Source: Lineolata rhizophorae
Lineage: Eukaryota; Ascomycota; Dothideomycetes; Lineolatales; Lineolataceae
Length of the DNA: 64,000 nt
NCBI GenBank assembly: GCA_010093515.1
Contig: MU001692.1
Location: 128,326 to 192,325, forward strand
Direction: 5' to 3'
Positions 31,114 through 42,136 of this stretch are shown piece by piece. Under the pieces are notes generated by a model that saw only the letters and a program-made list of their open reading frames with translations, was not told the origin of the DNA and did not search any database. The translations under genes were made by a program, and so were the position numbers. Position 1 is the first letter of the stretch. Each line of letters begins with the position of its first letter.

Positions 31114-33721
31114 TGTGGCGTGGCTGTTTTTGTGGCGTTTGGGTTGGTTTCGCGGTATGTGGTTGGTGGAAATTTCCGGATTTGGAAAGGTTGGAGCTGT
31201 TGCTGTCGATGGAGGAGGAGGTTTTTGGGGCGGAAAGCTTAGAGGGGGTTTGTAAAGTTAAGTGAAATGGCGGGAGCGGAGATGCTGATTCGAGGGATCT
31301 CTTCGACAATTGAAGGAGAAATTCTGTCGAGAAATTTTCCGGAGGCTCGGATTCTCTCTCTCTCTTTCTCCTGGGCCGTTTTGCGGCTTTTCGATGCCAC
31401 GTGCCCTGCTAAATACCACACGTGAAACCAAACGCTGAGAGGTTGTTCACAACCTCGGGCTTAGTTGATGCCAAGCACGGTGGGTTATTCTAGCTGACGA
31501 AGGTCGGTAGCTTCAGCAGAAAAGGATTTCCCCGAAGCCACTGAAAGTATAATCTCAACGGAACGATTGAAACGGTGAACAAAAATAAGGCCGAGGCGGA
31601 AATAATAGTGGATTCAGACGGCAAAAAAGAAAACTGAAAAAAGGTAGAGAAATTCCGCCACGACACACTACCGAACAACTGTGTAGTCGATCGCGGCCAG
31701 TTGATGACTGGCCGTTTCGACTTTCCGTCTGGTCGCCCAGTAGCGTTGCGGTAGCGGTAAGACGCGGCCAACAAGAAATATTAAAAAAAAAAAGGCAAAA
31801 GAAAATAAACCGAATGTGGTAAAGCAGTAATAGGTAGGCGGCTGCACTGCTCCGGGAAGTACGGCAGCGATGACGAAGGGGGTCAATTGTAAGTAGCAGC
31901 TGGATGGCCTCTCGTTGCTTTGTCGGCGGCGTCTGCGGAGTCACCACGCACGCAGACGGATTCTCCCCGCGGGCAAACGCCCCCAATTCATTGCCGGCCG
32001 GGTTCCTTTTTAAGCAGGGCGATCGGCGCAAAGCGGCCGCGACGCGGCGTCCGGCCTTCCTGCCGGCCCCGACGCGGGCGGGCGTGGGGAAACGGCGGCG
32101 GATAAATTGGGCAATATGGCTCCGCGAGAGTATAGGTGCAGTTAAGGCCTGTTTGGCGGAGGGAGAGGCCTCGTGGGTCTCTAGGCAAGTGTTATGCGTG
32201 GGCGGCAGGGCTCGGGAGCCCATGATGGAGGAGCGCAGGCGTGTATGGTCCCTGCGGGTGCGCGTGATGCTCCCTGCGGATTCCGCCTGGGGGCATTCCT
32301 AGCCATCGTGGGCGGGTCATGGCGGTAGACGATGCGACTCCGAGACAGACATTGGGCCGGGCAGCCAGGAACAGCGTGGACTCTTCGAGTGTGGCTGGCT
32401 CGGGGGTCTTAGTTGGAGCCGGTTAACGGGCAGGTACCGGGGAGGTACAGGCGCGCCATCGTGCGCGCAAGCTGCGCGACATGATGATAAAATAAACAGC
32501 GCCGGGCCATGGCTGCGCCCGGGAGGTCCACGGGGATATACACCTTGGTTGCTGGTAGGAGGATGGATATCGGGGAACTCAAATCCTTTTCTTGCGGCGT
32601 CCCGGACGAAGCACCGTGCCAAGGTACCCCCATAGGTGCCTGTGTCGACGGCCAAAGTCCAAATGGACCTCGACTTCTCCAGGACTCGAGAACGGGCCGG
32701 TCTGGAGGATTTGCTACCCCGTCCTTTTTCCCTTGCAGATCAGAACGTCCCGTTTTTAGCTACCGGGCTCGGCGGGCGCCGCCGTGCACGGCACATTCGA
32801 GTCCACCACACAACGTGTGTATGTACGCAGTAGTGTTGCAAGTTCAGGCCGTTCCCCCGGGCGGCGGGATGGAACTGGCACTCTCAGCGAGCGGCATCTA
32901 CCTCGAAAGGCGCAGGGCATGTCCACCTTCTCTTCCGTGTCGCGCGGGTCCGCGTGTGCGTACCTACGTAGTACGTGTGGAGAATTAGCAGCCCGGGAAG
33001 AAAACAAGCGCGCGGGGCGGCAGCCCTCTCACTGGCTTGCTGCTGGCGTGACAATCTCCTGGACGAGGCCATCGGGGCCAATGTCACTAGCCGACCGGGG
33101 GGGTGGAGGAGAAAGAAGAGCGGAGGGAAGATCGACGGGATCCTTGGCCGCTTCCATCTTCTGATTGCTGGGGCATAAATGCGCCGTGGGGCTGGCGGCT
33201 GGCTTTCCCGTCGGGCTGGGCGCCGGCTTGGGCGGCCGAACGCCCTTCTTCCTCAAGCTGCTACTCCGTACAGGGCATTCCATACGGCGGACCGGCTTGG
33301 AGGGAAATCCACACAGAGAGAAGAAACCACCGCGACTCGATTCGGCCGGCGCAGATCCCGTCCGCTCGTCTCCCGTGCCACTCGGAGATAGAGTGCAAGA
33401 GCTGCGCCCGGTGCCGGACCAAGCTTCACAAACGCATGCGCCAGAGCCCGAGTCAAGACGGCCTGGGCGGTTCTTGGACGCCGCGGGAAAAGCTTCGACC
33501 GGGTCGCATTCCCTTTCCGAGCGGGCATCTCCCAGGCAGTCTGGAAAGCGCACACACGCTGCGGGCTAGCCGTGCGCGCAGTGCTCCGTATGTATGCTGT
33601 ACGTAGATTGTCTCCCCCGGGCGGCGCTCTGGGGACCCCGCGCCGGGCTGCAGCGCAATGCAACGCCGAGGCCGCAGGCGTGTACAGCATGCATGCCTCG
33701 GCACGCAGCAGGCTAGCGACC

Positions 33722-33745
33722 GTTTGGTTTGGTTTGGTTTGGTTT
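33722..33745 (+). repeat. Short GGTTT pentanucleotide array
   Basis: Nearly five perfect copies of a GGTTT unit lie in the GC-rich intergenic region. No associated gene is seen. Confidence 0.85.
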
Positions 33746-34978
33746 CCTTCCCCAGGGCGCGCCAGCGACGCGCGCATTTAGCCGATCTGGAAGCGGAAGA
33801 AGCCCCAGCGAAGAACGTCCGCGCCCCCGGCCTCCGCGAGAGTCGGCAGCGCACATGGCACACCGGGGGGCGCTTTGAGCGGCGCTTTGCAGCGCCGGCT
33901 GCACGGCGGCGGACATGCCAGCGTCCCCTCCGTCTTGGGCCCTCCCGCGCCGGAGCTGCGATTCTGTCGGTATGCACTGTACGTTGCAAGTCTTGAGCCG
34001 CCGCTTCATCAAAGCGCTTTTTGCCTCCCGACCAAACCCACACCCCCTGGCCAAGGCTAGTCGCTCGCATACAACAAGTCGCGCCACGCATCACCCGTGC
34101 CTATGTAGGCCCGGACAACCGTCCTCGAGCGGCGAGTGCAGCCGCGAGAACATTAAAAAAACGAGAGGCCGGCATGCTCCGTCTGCTCGCTAACGCTGCC
34201 CGTCCGCAAAACTCAAGCGCTTTGCCGCACTATGTAAGGTATGCACGCGGCTAGTCCGGCGAAACGCCTCGTGCGAGTGGCGCGGGCGATCCCGCTTCGA
34301 CCGTTCGACTCGAGCTCACTCGTCGCGCTCGTAGTACGCAGCACGTAATATATGTATGTAGCGAGCGCCAGCGTTCGACGGGGCGGGCGGTCCTCGGCGG
34401 CTTTGGCTCCTCTCCCGGGGTCGCCCGCAACGCCGACGCCGCGGCACCGCGATGCAGCGATGCCCGCGTGCGCTCGCGCCGCGTCCAAGATTCCTGGAGC
34501 TGCACGGCAAAAGCGACGGGCGGCGGCGGCGGCGGCGGCGGAAGCGGAGGCGGAGACGGGAATGCCGAGCCCCAGCAGCTATGCGTGTATGTACCCAGGG
34601 TCCGTCCGTCTGTACGTACCTAGCAGTCCAGCAGGGCGGGGGCCCGCGGGGCAGCATCAAGGAGGATCATCGACCGTCGACTCCCCGGGGGTGGAAGGCC
34701 CCCCATGCGCCCGCAGTCCGCTCCCTTGAGCGAGGTCAACCACCCCCCGGGCCGCCACCACGACCCGCCCCCGCCTCGCCGGGGCCCCGGCCGGAGTTTT
34801 CCCACAAATTACCTGACCGCCCTCCGCGCCGGCAACCCGAGCGACGACCCAGGCTGCCTTGTACCGGCGGCGCGGACATGGGGGCGGCAAGGGAAGATGA
34901 ACGATGGCATGGCATGGCAGGGCAGGGTCGCTCCGTCCGGCGCGCACAGAGCATGCACACACACGCGCGCGCATCTTC

Positions 34979-34980
<2 letters not shown>

Positions 34981-35022
<42 letters not shown>
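34981..35022 (+). repeat. TG dinucleotide microsatellite, 21 units
   Basis: Twenty-one uninterrupted TG units lie about 700 bp upstream of the transporter start. They are preceded by a short CA/CG-alternating stretch. Alternating purine-pyrimidine DNA of this length can adopt Z-form and is usually length-polymorphic. Confidence 0.95.
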
Positions 35023-35024
<2 letters not shown>

Positions 35025-35723
35025 AACAACCCCCCGGGGTAGGTGGGACCCCGAAACTTATTTGTATGCGGCTGCATCTCTCTCTCCCCCGGACCGCGAT
35101 GGGATTTGATTGCTGAGCGCCCGCGCGAGAGACAGAGAGAGAGAGAAAGAAAGAAAGAAAAAGAGAGAGAGAGACCCCCGAGCCGAGAGAGCCTGCGGCT
35201 TCCAAGAAACACCCCAACTCAACCACCCACCCCACCCCTCCCCCCTCCCGGTTGCAATATCGGTTGTCCCCTCGTCTACCTTAAATCGCGGTTCTTGGGA
35301 ATCGGACCAGAACTGGGTTTGGGCTTGATTTCGCCATTTGCCGGGGTGTGTGTTAGACGAAAGCGAGAAAGAGAGAACGGAACACTGTGCCGCTTTTGCA
35401 ATTACTGTTATTTCAGGCGCCCGCGCCGTTCGGTCTTCCGCCTTTATTATTACTATTGTTTTATTTTCTTTTTCTTTCTTGATTGAGTCTCCAGCCGCCG
35501 TCCCTGCGTTGTTCGCTTTCGGGTCGAGTTCTGCTCCCCGTGATCCGTCCGCGAGCCGTCTCTTCATTCACGGCTTGACCGATACTTTGTCGGCGCATCC
35601 GCCCAAAGTCCGTCAAACCCGGAGAGCAAGAGAGGAAGAAAGAGCCTCAAAGAGCTCCACCGACCTTCGCAATCTTCCCTGGTTGTCGTTGCTTCTAGTC
35701 CTCCAAGAACTCAAGCCGCGAAG

Positions 35724-37441
35724 ATGTCGACTCTCGGCGTCCGGTTCCTCTCGGCCATCGTCCGAAACGATGCCATGAAGCATGACCCCCCGGAGATCTA
35801 CGGGTGGAGAAACTTCGCCATAGCATGCTCGGCGTGCTTGGGCGGCATGCTTTTCGGCATGGACGTTGGTATCATCGGTGGTGTTCTGACGCTTCCGGCG
35901 TTTGTGGAGTGAGTTTGGTCCTTTTCCATCGGCCCAGCGAAGAATCAAGCCCCCACCTTCCTTCACCGGTTGCAGCTTGGTCAATTTTTCTGACTGTACG
36001 GCAGGACGTACGAACTCGACCAGAAGAGCGATGTCGAGCGAGCGGACCTGGAGTCCAACATCGTGGCCACACTCCAGGGCGGTTGCTTCTTCGGTTCGCT
36101 GTTCGCCTCATGGGTGGCCGACAAGCTTGGTCGTCGCATGGCTCTCATCATCTCGGCCGCTGTTACCATTGTTGGCTGCATCATGCAAGCAGCCGGTGAA
36201 GGTATCCTGGATGTCATGTTCGTTGGTCGGTAAGTAATGTCGATATTTCAAACCGTTCTTACTCTCCGAACGCCCGCTCTGACGATTTGATAGCTTTGTT
36301 GCTGGTCTAGGTGTCGGCGCCGCGTCCATGATCACCCCGCTCTACATCTCCGAGAACGCGCCCCGTGCCATTCGCGGTGGTCTGACTGGTATCTACCAGC
36401 TTTTTGTAAGTTGCCGTTTCGCCGCTCCGTAACTGGCTTCCAAAGAGCCCAGGTTAATGGCTAACCCTGTATTCCTCAGATCGTCACTGGTGTCATGCTC
36501 GCCTTCTGGATCAACTATGGCTCTCTGCAGAACTTCAGTGGAACGGCGACCTACGGTGAGCAACCATTCCAAACAAATCTCGTACAAGAACGTACACTAA
36601 CACAGCTTTCAGTCGTCCCGCTTTCCGTCCAGGCGTTGCCCGCCATCCTCATGCTCTTCTCCATGATGTTCTGCAACGAGTCTCCCCGGTTCCTCGCCAA
36701 AAAGGACCGCTGGGAGGACGCGCAGAGGACGCTCGAGCGCGTGCGCCAGCTGCCAGCCTCGCACGACTACATCCAGGAGGAGCTTTCCGAGATCAAGGCC
36801 CAGCTCGACCACGAGCGCATGCTCATCAGCGGCTCCTCCGTCTGGGACCTGCAGAAGGAGATGTGGCTCATTCCGGGTAACCGCAAGCGTGCGCTCATCA
36901 GCGTCGGCCTCATGGTCTGCCAGCAAATGACCGGTGTCAATGCGAGTAAGTGGAGAACCCTTGGGCCTGAAAAAAATAAATGCACGAGAAAATGAAACCC
37001 GAAAGAAATGGAGTATACAATGGAGTATACAGAAGCACTTGAAAAAAAGAAAAAAAAACGCAACACTCTAACTTTTCGCTTAACCAGTCAACTACTACGC
37101 GCCTCTCATCTTCGCCAACCTCGGTATCACGGGAACCGAGAACGGCCTCTTCGCGACGGGCATCTACGGCATCACCAAGATGGCCACTTGCTTGTGCTTC
37201 CTGCTCTTCGCTGCCGACTCGCTAGGCCGCCGCCGCTCGCTCCTCTGGACCTCCATCGCCCAGGGCGTTGTCATGTACTACATCGGCCTGTACGTCCGCA
37301 TCGACCCGCCCATCGAGGGCGAGCCTGTCCCCGGCGCCGGCTACGTCGCCCTCGTCTGCGTCTACCTCTTCGCGGGCTTCTTCCAATTCGGCTGGTGAGT
37401 TTCTCGCTTCCGATACCCTGAGCTCTTCCATTCTCCAACCG

Positions 37442-37503
<62 letters not shown>

Positions 37504-37957
37504 ACCCCCCCTTTTCCCAAAAAAAAAGCGAGCGTCAAGCTAACCTCAATCCTCTCTCCCTCCCAGGGGCCCCGTATGCTGGATCTACGCCTCGGAGATA
37601 CCGTCGGCGCGGCTGCGCTCGCAGAACGTGGCCCTGGCCGCGGCCACGCAGTGGCTCTTCAACTTCGTGGTGGCCAAGGCGACGCCGGTGATGCTCGAGA
37701 CGGTCGGCAGCCACGGCTACGGCGCCTACCTCATCTACGGCTCCTTCTGCTTCTCCATGTTCTTCTTCGCCTGGTTCTTCATCCCCGAGACCAAGGGCAT
37801 CTCGCTCGAGAAGATGGACGAGCTCTTCGGCGTCACCGAGATCGGCTCCGCAAAGGACGAGGAGGCCGGTGGCGTCCGCCCGGCCGGCTCGTCCGCCGAT
37901 GGCGCCGATTCGAAGGACGCGGCTGTCGAGCGCGTCGAGGAGCATAAGTTGGGATGA
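35724..37957 (+). CDS. MFS sugar/quinate-type transporter
   Basis: Seven exons (35724-35908, 36005-36229, 36294-36405, 36480-36555, 36613-36945, 37088-37394, 37567-37957) encode 542 residues. Sugar-porter hallmarks are present: first helix with [23 protein letters not shown] after helix 2, [20 protein letters not shown] with [21 protein letters not shown] before the central loop, [14 protein letters not shown] in helix 7, [29 protein letters not shown], and [16 protein letters not shown] at the C-terminal end. Twelve transmembrane helices are expected in the plasma membrane, with proton-coupled import of a sugar or polyol. The substrate is not readable; quinate and galacturonate carriers belong to the same family. 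The last intron (172 bp) holds a 60-C homopolymer. The CT-rich upstream leader suits a strongly expressed fungal gene. Confidence 0.92.
37442..37501 (+). repeat. 60-nt C homopolymer inside an intron
   Basis: Sixty consecutive C lie between the donor (37395) and acceptor (37566) of the transporter's last intron, followed by more C-rich sequence. A run this long in the transcribed strand is exceptional. It may be real, or an assembly or sequencing artefact. Confidence 0.9.
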
Positions 37958-38527
37958 ATTGAACCAAAAAAAAAAAAAAAAACGTGGGGTTTGCTCGTAA
38001 TGTTTCTCTCGCGCTTTTTTTGGTGTGTCTGTGTGTATCTTCCTCCAATGATGAACCGTCATTTTGTTATGTATAGCCTGGGGTGCGAGCGATTAGCCGC
38101 TTGCACCTTCCATGGATGCTGGGATATGTCACGTGTTGGCTTGTATGCTCGTGACGCCCACGTGCGATGTGAACACGTGAGACGAGTTATCTGTAGTTAG
38201 CACGAGACATATTTTCACGTGGGCCCGTGTTTAGGAAAGCCCATCCGTCGCAGTGAATAGAGCGTTGCTTGCTCGTATTTCGGCCGTGGTATTGAGCGAG
38301 TGACAACCGCCTCAGAAAATGCGGATATGATGCAGACACATGCAATCCCGAAAAAAAGCAGCCTTATAATAGTACAGCCGATCCAAAGGAGGAAAATGAG
38401 TCATCCCTTGCCTCTGCTCCCTAAACACCTACCCTCAATTCTTGCCAGGCCGAGCCGTCAAATAACCAAAACCACACCCCCTCCCCCCTTTTCTTCGTCT
38501 CTCGACTCCAGAGAGCACGTTCACACT
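37958..38527. other. Convergent intergenic region
   Basis: About 570 bp lies between the stops of the transporter and the RPEL gene. An A-run (37965-37982) follows the transporter stop. No gene is seen; it holds the two 3' ends. Confidence 0.5.
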
Positions 38528-39256
38528 TCACGATTCCTTCATCGGGTTCTCATCCGCTGCAACACCGCAGGCACGTCAGCACCTAGCAGGCTCGACGCTG
38601 GCTCTCAAGGAACCAAAAAAAAAAAAACACCCACCTTCCAAAATGCCCTCCTTGACCAGCTCCTCCGGCCTCGGCCGGTTCTGGAGGTGCTTCTCGAGGC
38701 TGTCGGCGCGCATGTGGCGCTCGAGCTCCTTTTGATGGCCCTGCAGCGCCGGCGCCGCGCTCGAGTCCGGCAGGATGTTGCCTGTTCGCAGTGGCCACAA
38801 CGCCGCGTCAGAGCGGGACTCCGGGGGGATTAGGGTGAGGGGGAGGGGGAGGGGCAAGAGGGAGCCGTACGCTCGATCAGCGTCTCGCGGTCGGGCCGGT
38901 GCGCGAGCCCTTTCTTCAGGCTGTCGGTCGCGCGCTGCCGCTCGAGGTCGTGCTGCGCCTGCTGCAGCGATCTGTTCGGCCGGGCGTTAGCGCCGCGTGC
39001 TACATACGGGGGGCCGCCTTTTGCTCCTCCGCCGCCCTTCCCCTGGTCCCGGCGTGGGGCGGTGTGGCGCCGGGGCGAGCCGGGGGGACGAGACTCACGG
39101 CGCCGCGTTCGTGTCCATCAGGATGTGCCGGTTCTTCAGGTCCTGCGCCTCTGGCCGGTGCTGCAGGTGCTTCTCGAGCGAGTTGCGGCGCTCGGGGCTG
39201 CGCACGGGCGAGATGGGCGTCTCGTCGACGGGCTTGGCGGCCGGCTCGGCGGACAT
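38528..39256 (-). CDS. Triple RPEL-repeat protein
   Basis: Four exons (39256-39099, 38971-38871, 38781-38635, 38556-38528) encode 144 residues; introns are 78-127 bp. Three RPEL motifs are spaced about 44 residues apart: SLEKHLQHRPEAQDLKNRHI (26-45), SLKKGLAHRPDRETLIERNI (70-89) and SLEKHLQNRPRPEELVKEGI (114-133). The linkers also repeat: NAAPSLQQAQHDLERQRATD against SAAPALQGHQKELERHMRAD. In animals RPEL motifs of MRTF and Phactr bind G-actin through Arg and Pro; fungal members are small proteins of unknown role, so actin binding here is inference. Little is left outside the repeats: about 25 N-terminal residues and a short acidic tail (ADENPMKES) from a 29-nt last exon. The linker duplication implies growth by internal repeat copying. 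The last exon is the least certain. Confidence 0.85.
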
Positions 39257-42136
39257 GATGCGTTGGCTTTTTCGCTGTTTCGGGGGACGCTGGGAAGAGT
39301 TGGGCGGGCTGCGGGCGCACGTAGCTTGTAGCGGGAAAGCTTGCGGGAGGAAGAAGGGGCGGAAGCTGGAAGGGGAGCTGAGAGAGCACGTTATAAAGGA
39401 CCGGGCAGGGGATCCGGGGAGCTAAGCTGGTCAGATCAGGGCAGTGAGGGGCAACCACGCGGGGCTGGCTCGTTGGCAGGCACGCGTGGCACCGGCAGGG
39501 ACGACAGGATCGGCCTTTGTTTGTTTGCGGCGCCGATGACGCGCCCACGTGAGGTGATCGCTCGGCACGTGCGTCTCACCCTGACGACCGTCACCTGGTC
39601 GGGCCTCTTCGTGTCCACTTTCGCCCGCCCACTCTGCGCTTCCATATGCCTCGGGCCGTTGTCTAAGGTCTCCTTTATCAAAGTCGAGCGAACAACTAAA
39701 CCCAAATTTTAAAATAATGAAGAAAAGGTAAACAAAAAAGGAAAAGGGTAGGGTTGAGCGGACCGTTCAATTTGTAGCTTAGGAAATGCCAAATCCTATC
39801 CAAGCGCTTTGCCCTTGAAAGACCTCAAACCCAAAGACAACTAAGCCCTTGACTTGAAGTGGCTTTTTGTTATTCCTTTTTCCTTCTCTTTCCTTTTCTT
39901 CTTTCCTATCCGCGTATTCTCAATTTCGATTCTCGCCAGTACCGACTTTATCCTATCCAATAACAGATCATCCACCCCTAACTTTCAATATCCGAGTTGG
40001 TACGTTTTTCAATCCTCCCACTCGAAAATAAAACGAAGCTGTAACGGGCCTAAAAGTGAAGATTGATGCGGTCAGGCCTGTATGCTCCCTAAATGATGTA
40101 CTCGACAGTCAGGACCTTCTTCGAAGCTGCACGAGTTCGTAGTTTTGCCTACGAAAATTTCTATTAGTTTGCCACTACTGGGGCTATTCCAGCTTACCTA
40201 GCTAGGCGTAACCGTTAGCAGGTCTGGCATGTCCATTGGACTTCTTTCACGTTCTGGCGCACAGAAGGCCGGCAGATTCTGTTGCCGTTGTCGTTGCCAT
40301 GGCCGTTCCCCTGGCCGTCACTGTTACCATTCCGGTGTCCGGAAGATGAACGGCTGCCAGATGCGTTCTTTTTAGCTCTGGTGAGAACCTCCAATGCCAT
40401 CGGATCTTTCAACCTGCCGATTTCGCGACTACACCTATACTAGAGGTTTCCGCGTTGCCGGTGTTCTCGGCCGACATGTGATTGGAGCCGCCGTTATCGA
40501 TACACTCGGTGGCCGTATTTCTAGCCTTGCCGTTGCCGGTACTCTCGGTCTTCTTGTGTTTGGCCTTTCTGTTTCCGGCATTCTCGGTCCACTTAAGTTA
40601 GCGATTATTACTGGTACACTCAGCCGGCTTATCTTAGGAGTCAGTTCGCCAAGGCAGTAATCTGACTGAACAGCGAGGATAGGTCTGTTCTAAAGTCACG
40701 TACTAGAATTCCGTTCCGACTCAAATACAAACTACGGGACGACCTAGTAAAACCAAGGAAGACTCACATGTTCGAGTATCTTGCCAAATTGCGCTCATTG
40801 AATTAGTATTAGTGACCTTACTGTGGCACTGTGATCAGCTTCATCTCTGCATCAACAGAGAAAGTTGGTCCTATTATCGTAGGATGTCTTACATCCAGCG
40901 GCCTCTACAAATCAACCAAGACTTTCTCCTAACATGATTTCGGGGCTCGCATAATGTTGGTACTTGAGGGCGCACTCTGAGGTTGACAGAAACTGAGTTG
41001 TATTAGAAACGGGGTGTGGGTCCGGCTTTTGCGTAAGGAGCGCTCTGGGCTCGCTTGTCTGGAGACGTAATGTTTCGGTGAAAGAAGGGGTATTGTGTGA
41101 GGACAACAAACGTGGTGGCGACATGCGGACAACACGAGAGCCGTAACTGGTGCGCCAAAGGGGTTCCGAGCCCGTTAGGTACCCAGCGCCAAAAACGGTC
41201 GCGCTTGCGACTTAGGTGACTTAGTGACCTGCGGAAGGCTTACTAGAGGCGCTAAAACTGTTCCTTCTCTCTTTAAACACCGAGTCACTTCATTTGTCAT
41301 TGGCCTCATGGCTGTCCCCATAAAATGTTCATTTTGTCTTTATCTGTTTCCTTTTCCCGGTAGGGAACCCTTAGACCAGCAGGAGTCAACTCATTTCATG
41401 TGATTCCATTCCTGGAGTCATTTTGCGTGCCTCGCAGGAGATAATTTGGGAGGTAGTCCGACTTGTAATGCCTAAGAAAGCATACGCTTGGTCGACTGGT
41501 ACGGATGGGTTCGGGAAGGTTGGCATCGTTGCATTGCCCTAAAAACTCCAGAACTTTGACAGCGCGTGTAGAACTCGGGAGAGATGTTCGAAGAGGATTG
41601 CCAATACTGTGGGCATACAATCTGCACTAGTTGCCGATTCCCGTAAAATTACTAGCTTAACATACAATTTGATTAACTTCCCTCAAAATGTTTCTCATTT
41701 ACTTTTGATATTGAAATTCAGCTCACTGATAGCGGAGATTATCGTTGTTGATACAAGCCTTACCATAGAAGCGGAACCAAGCGTATTTTACGGATCTACG
41801 TGGTACTGTCACTGAATACTTCTCTTACCTTGAATAAGCATGAACTCTAATGAGCCCAGACAGAAGATGAACGTAGAAGCCTTGGTTGAGGTTGCAGCAA
41901 GCCACTGTTCCTATCTAGAGCCAAGTTGTTTCATGCGCACAAGCTGCGCGGGGCTGTGCGGCTGCGCCACTGGTCCCACTACCGAACACGGCCCACGCGA
42001 CTCCACCCCCACCGTTTGTGCACGTAGGTACCTATGTAGCTGCAATCCAGTGCTGGTCTTCCTGCGCTGCCGGGGTTCGGCCGGACCCCGCATTTCCTGC
42101 CCACACCAGCGCACCCGGTTTTCCTCAACCCGAGCC
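39257..42136. other. Intergenic region, AT-richer, no supported gene
   Basis: About 2.9 kb lies between divergent RPEL and NMT genes. One short reverse frame (40215-40412) is Gly/Asn-rich, and nearby DNA at 40260-40620 has repeated GCCGTTGCC-like patches, possibly a decayed low-complexity repeat. Bases 41600-41820 are AT-rich. The NMT frame is open upstream of its ATG back to 41840, but that part lacks family resemblance. Confidence 0.45.

Larger units (their letters stand above)
30990..35723. other. Long low-complexity intergenic region
   Basis: About 4.7 kb separates the divergent DUF2264 and transporter genes. It contains a 32-G run, a GGTTT pentamer array, a TG microsatellite, a purine-rich tract near 35127-35175 and a pyrimidine-rich stretch at about 35215-35250 upstream of the transporter start. 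GC-rich ORFs on both strands look like composition artefacts with no family resemblance. The CT-rich part is probably the transporter promoter and 5' leader. Confidence 0.5.

Noticed and set aside
31990-34700. Many overlapping 60-215 codon ORFs in the intergenic GC-rich region
   Set aside because: They overlap on both strands in all frames, have skewed composition and no recognisable motif or splice partners.
37268-37543. ORF with a poly-proline run of over 20 residues
   Set aside because: It is created by translating the intronic C homopolymer. The transporter reading frame splices around it.
41840-42136. In-frame upstream extension of the NMT gene
   Set aside because: It is open but unlike NMT N-termini. 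The ATG at 42137 has the expected acidic and Lys-rich leader.
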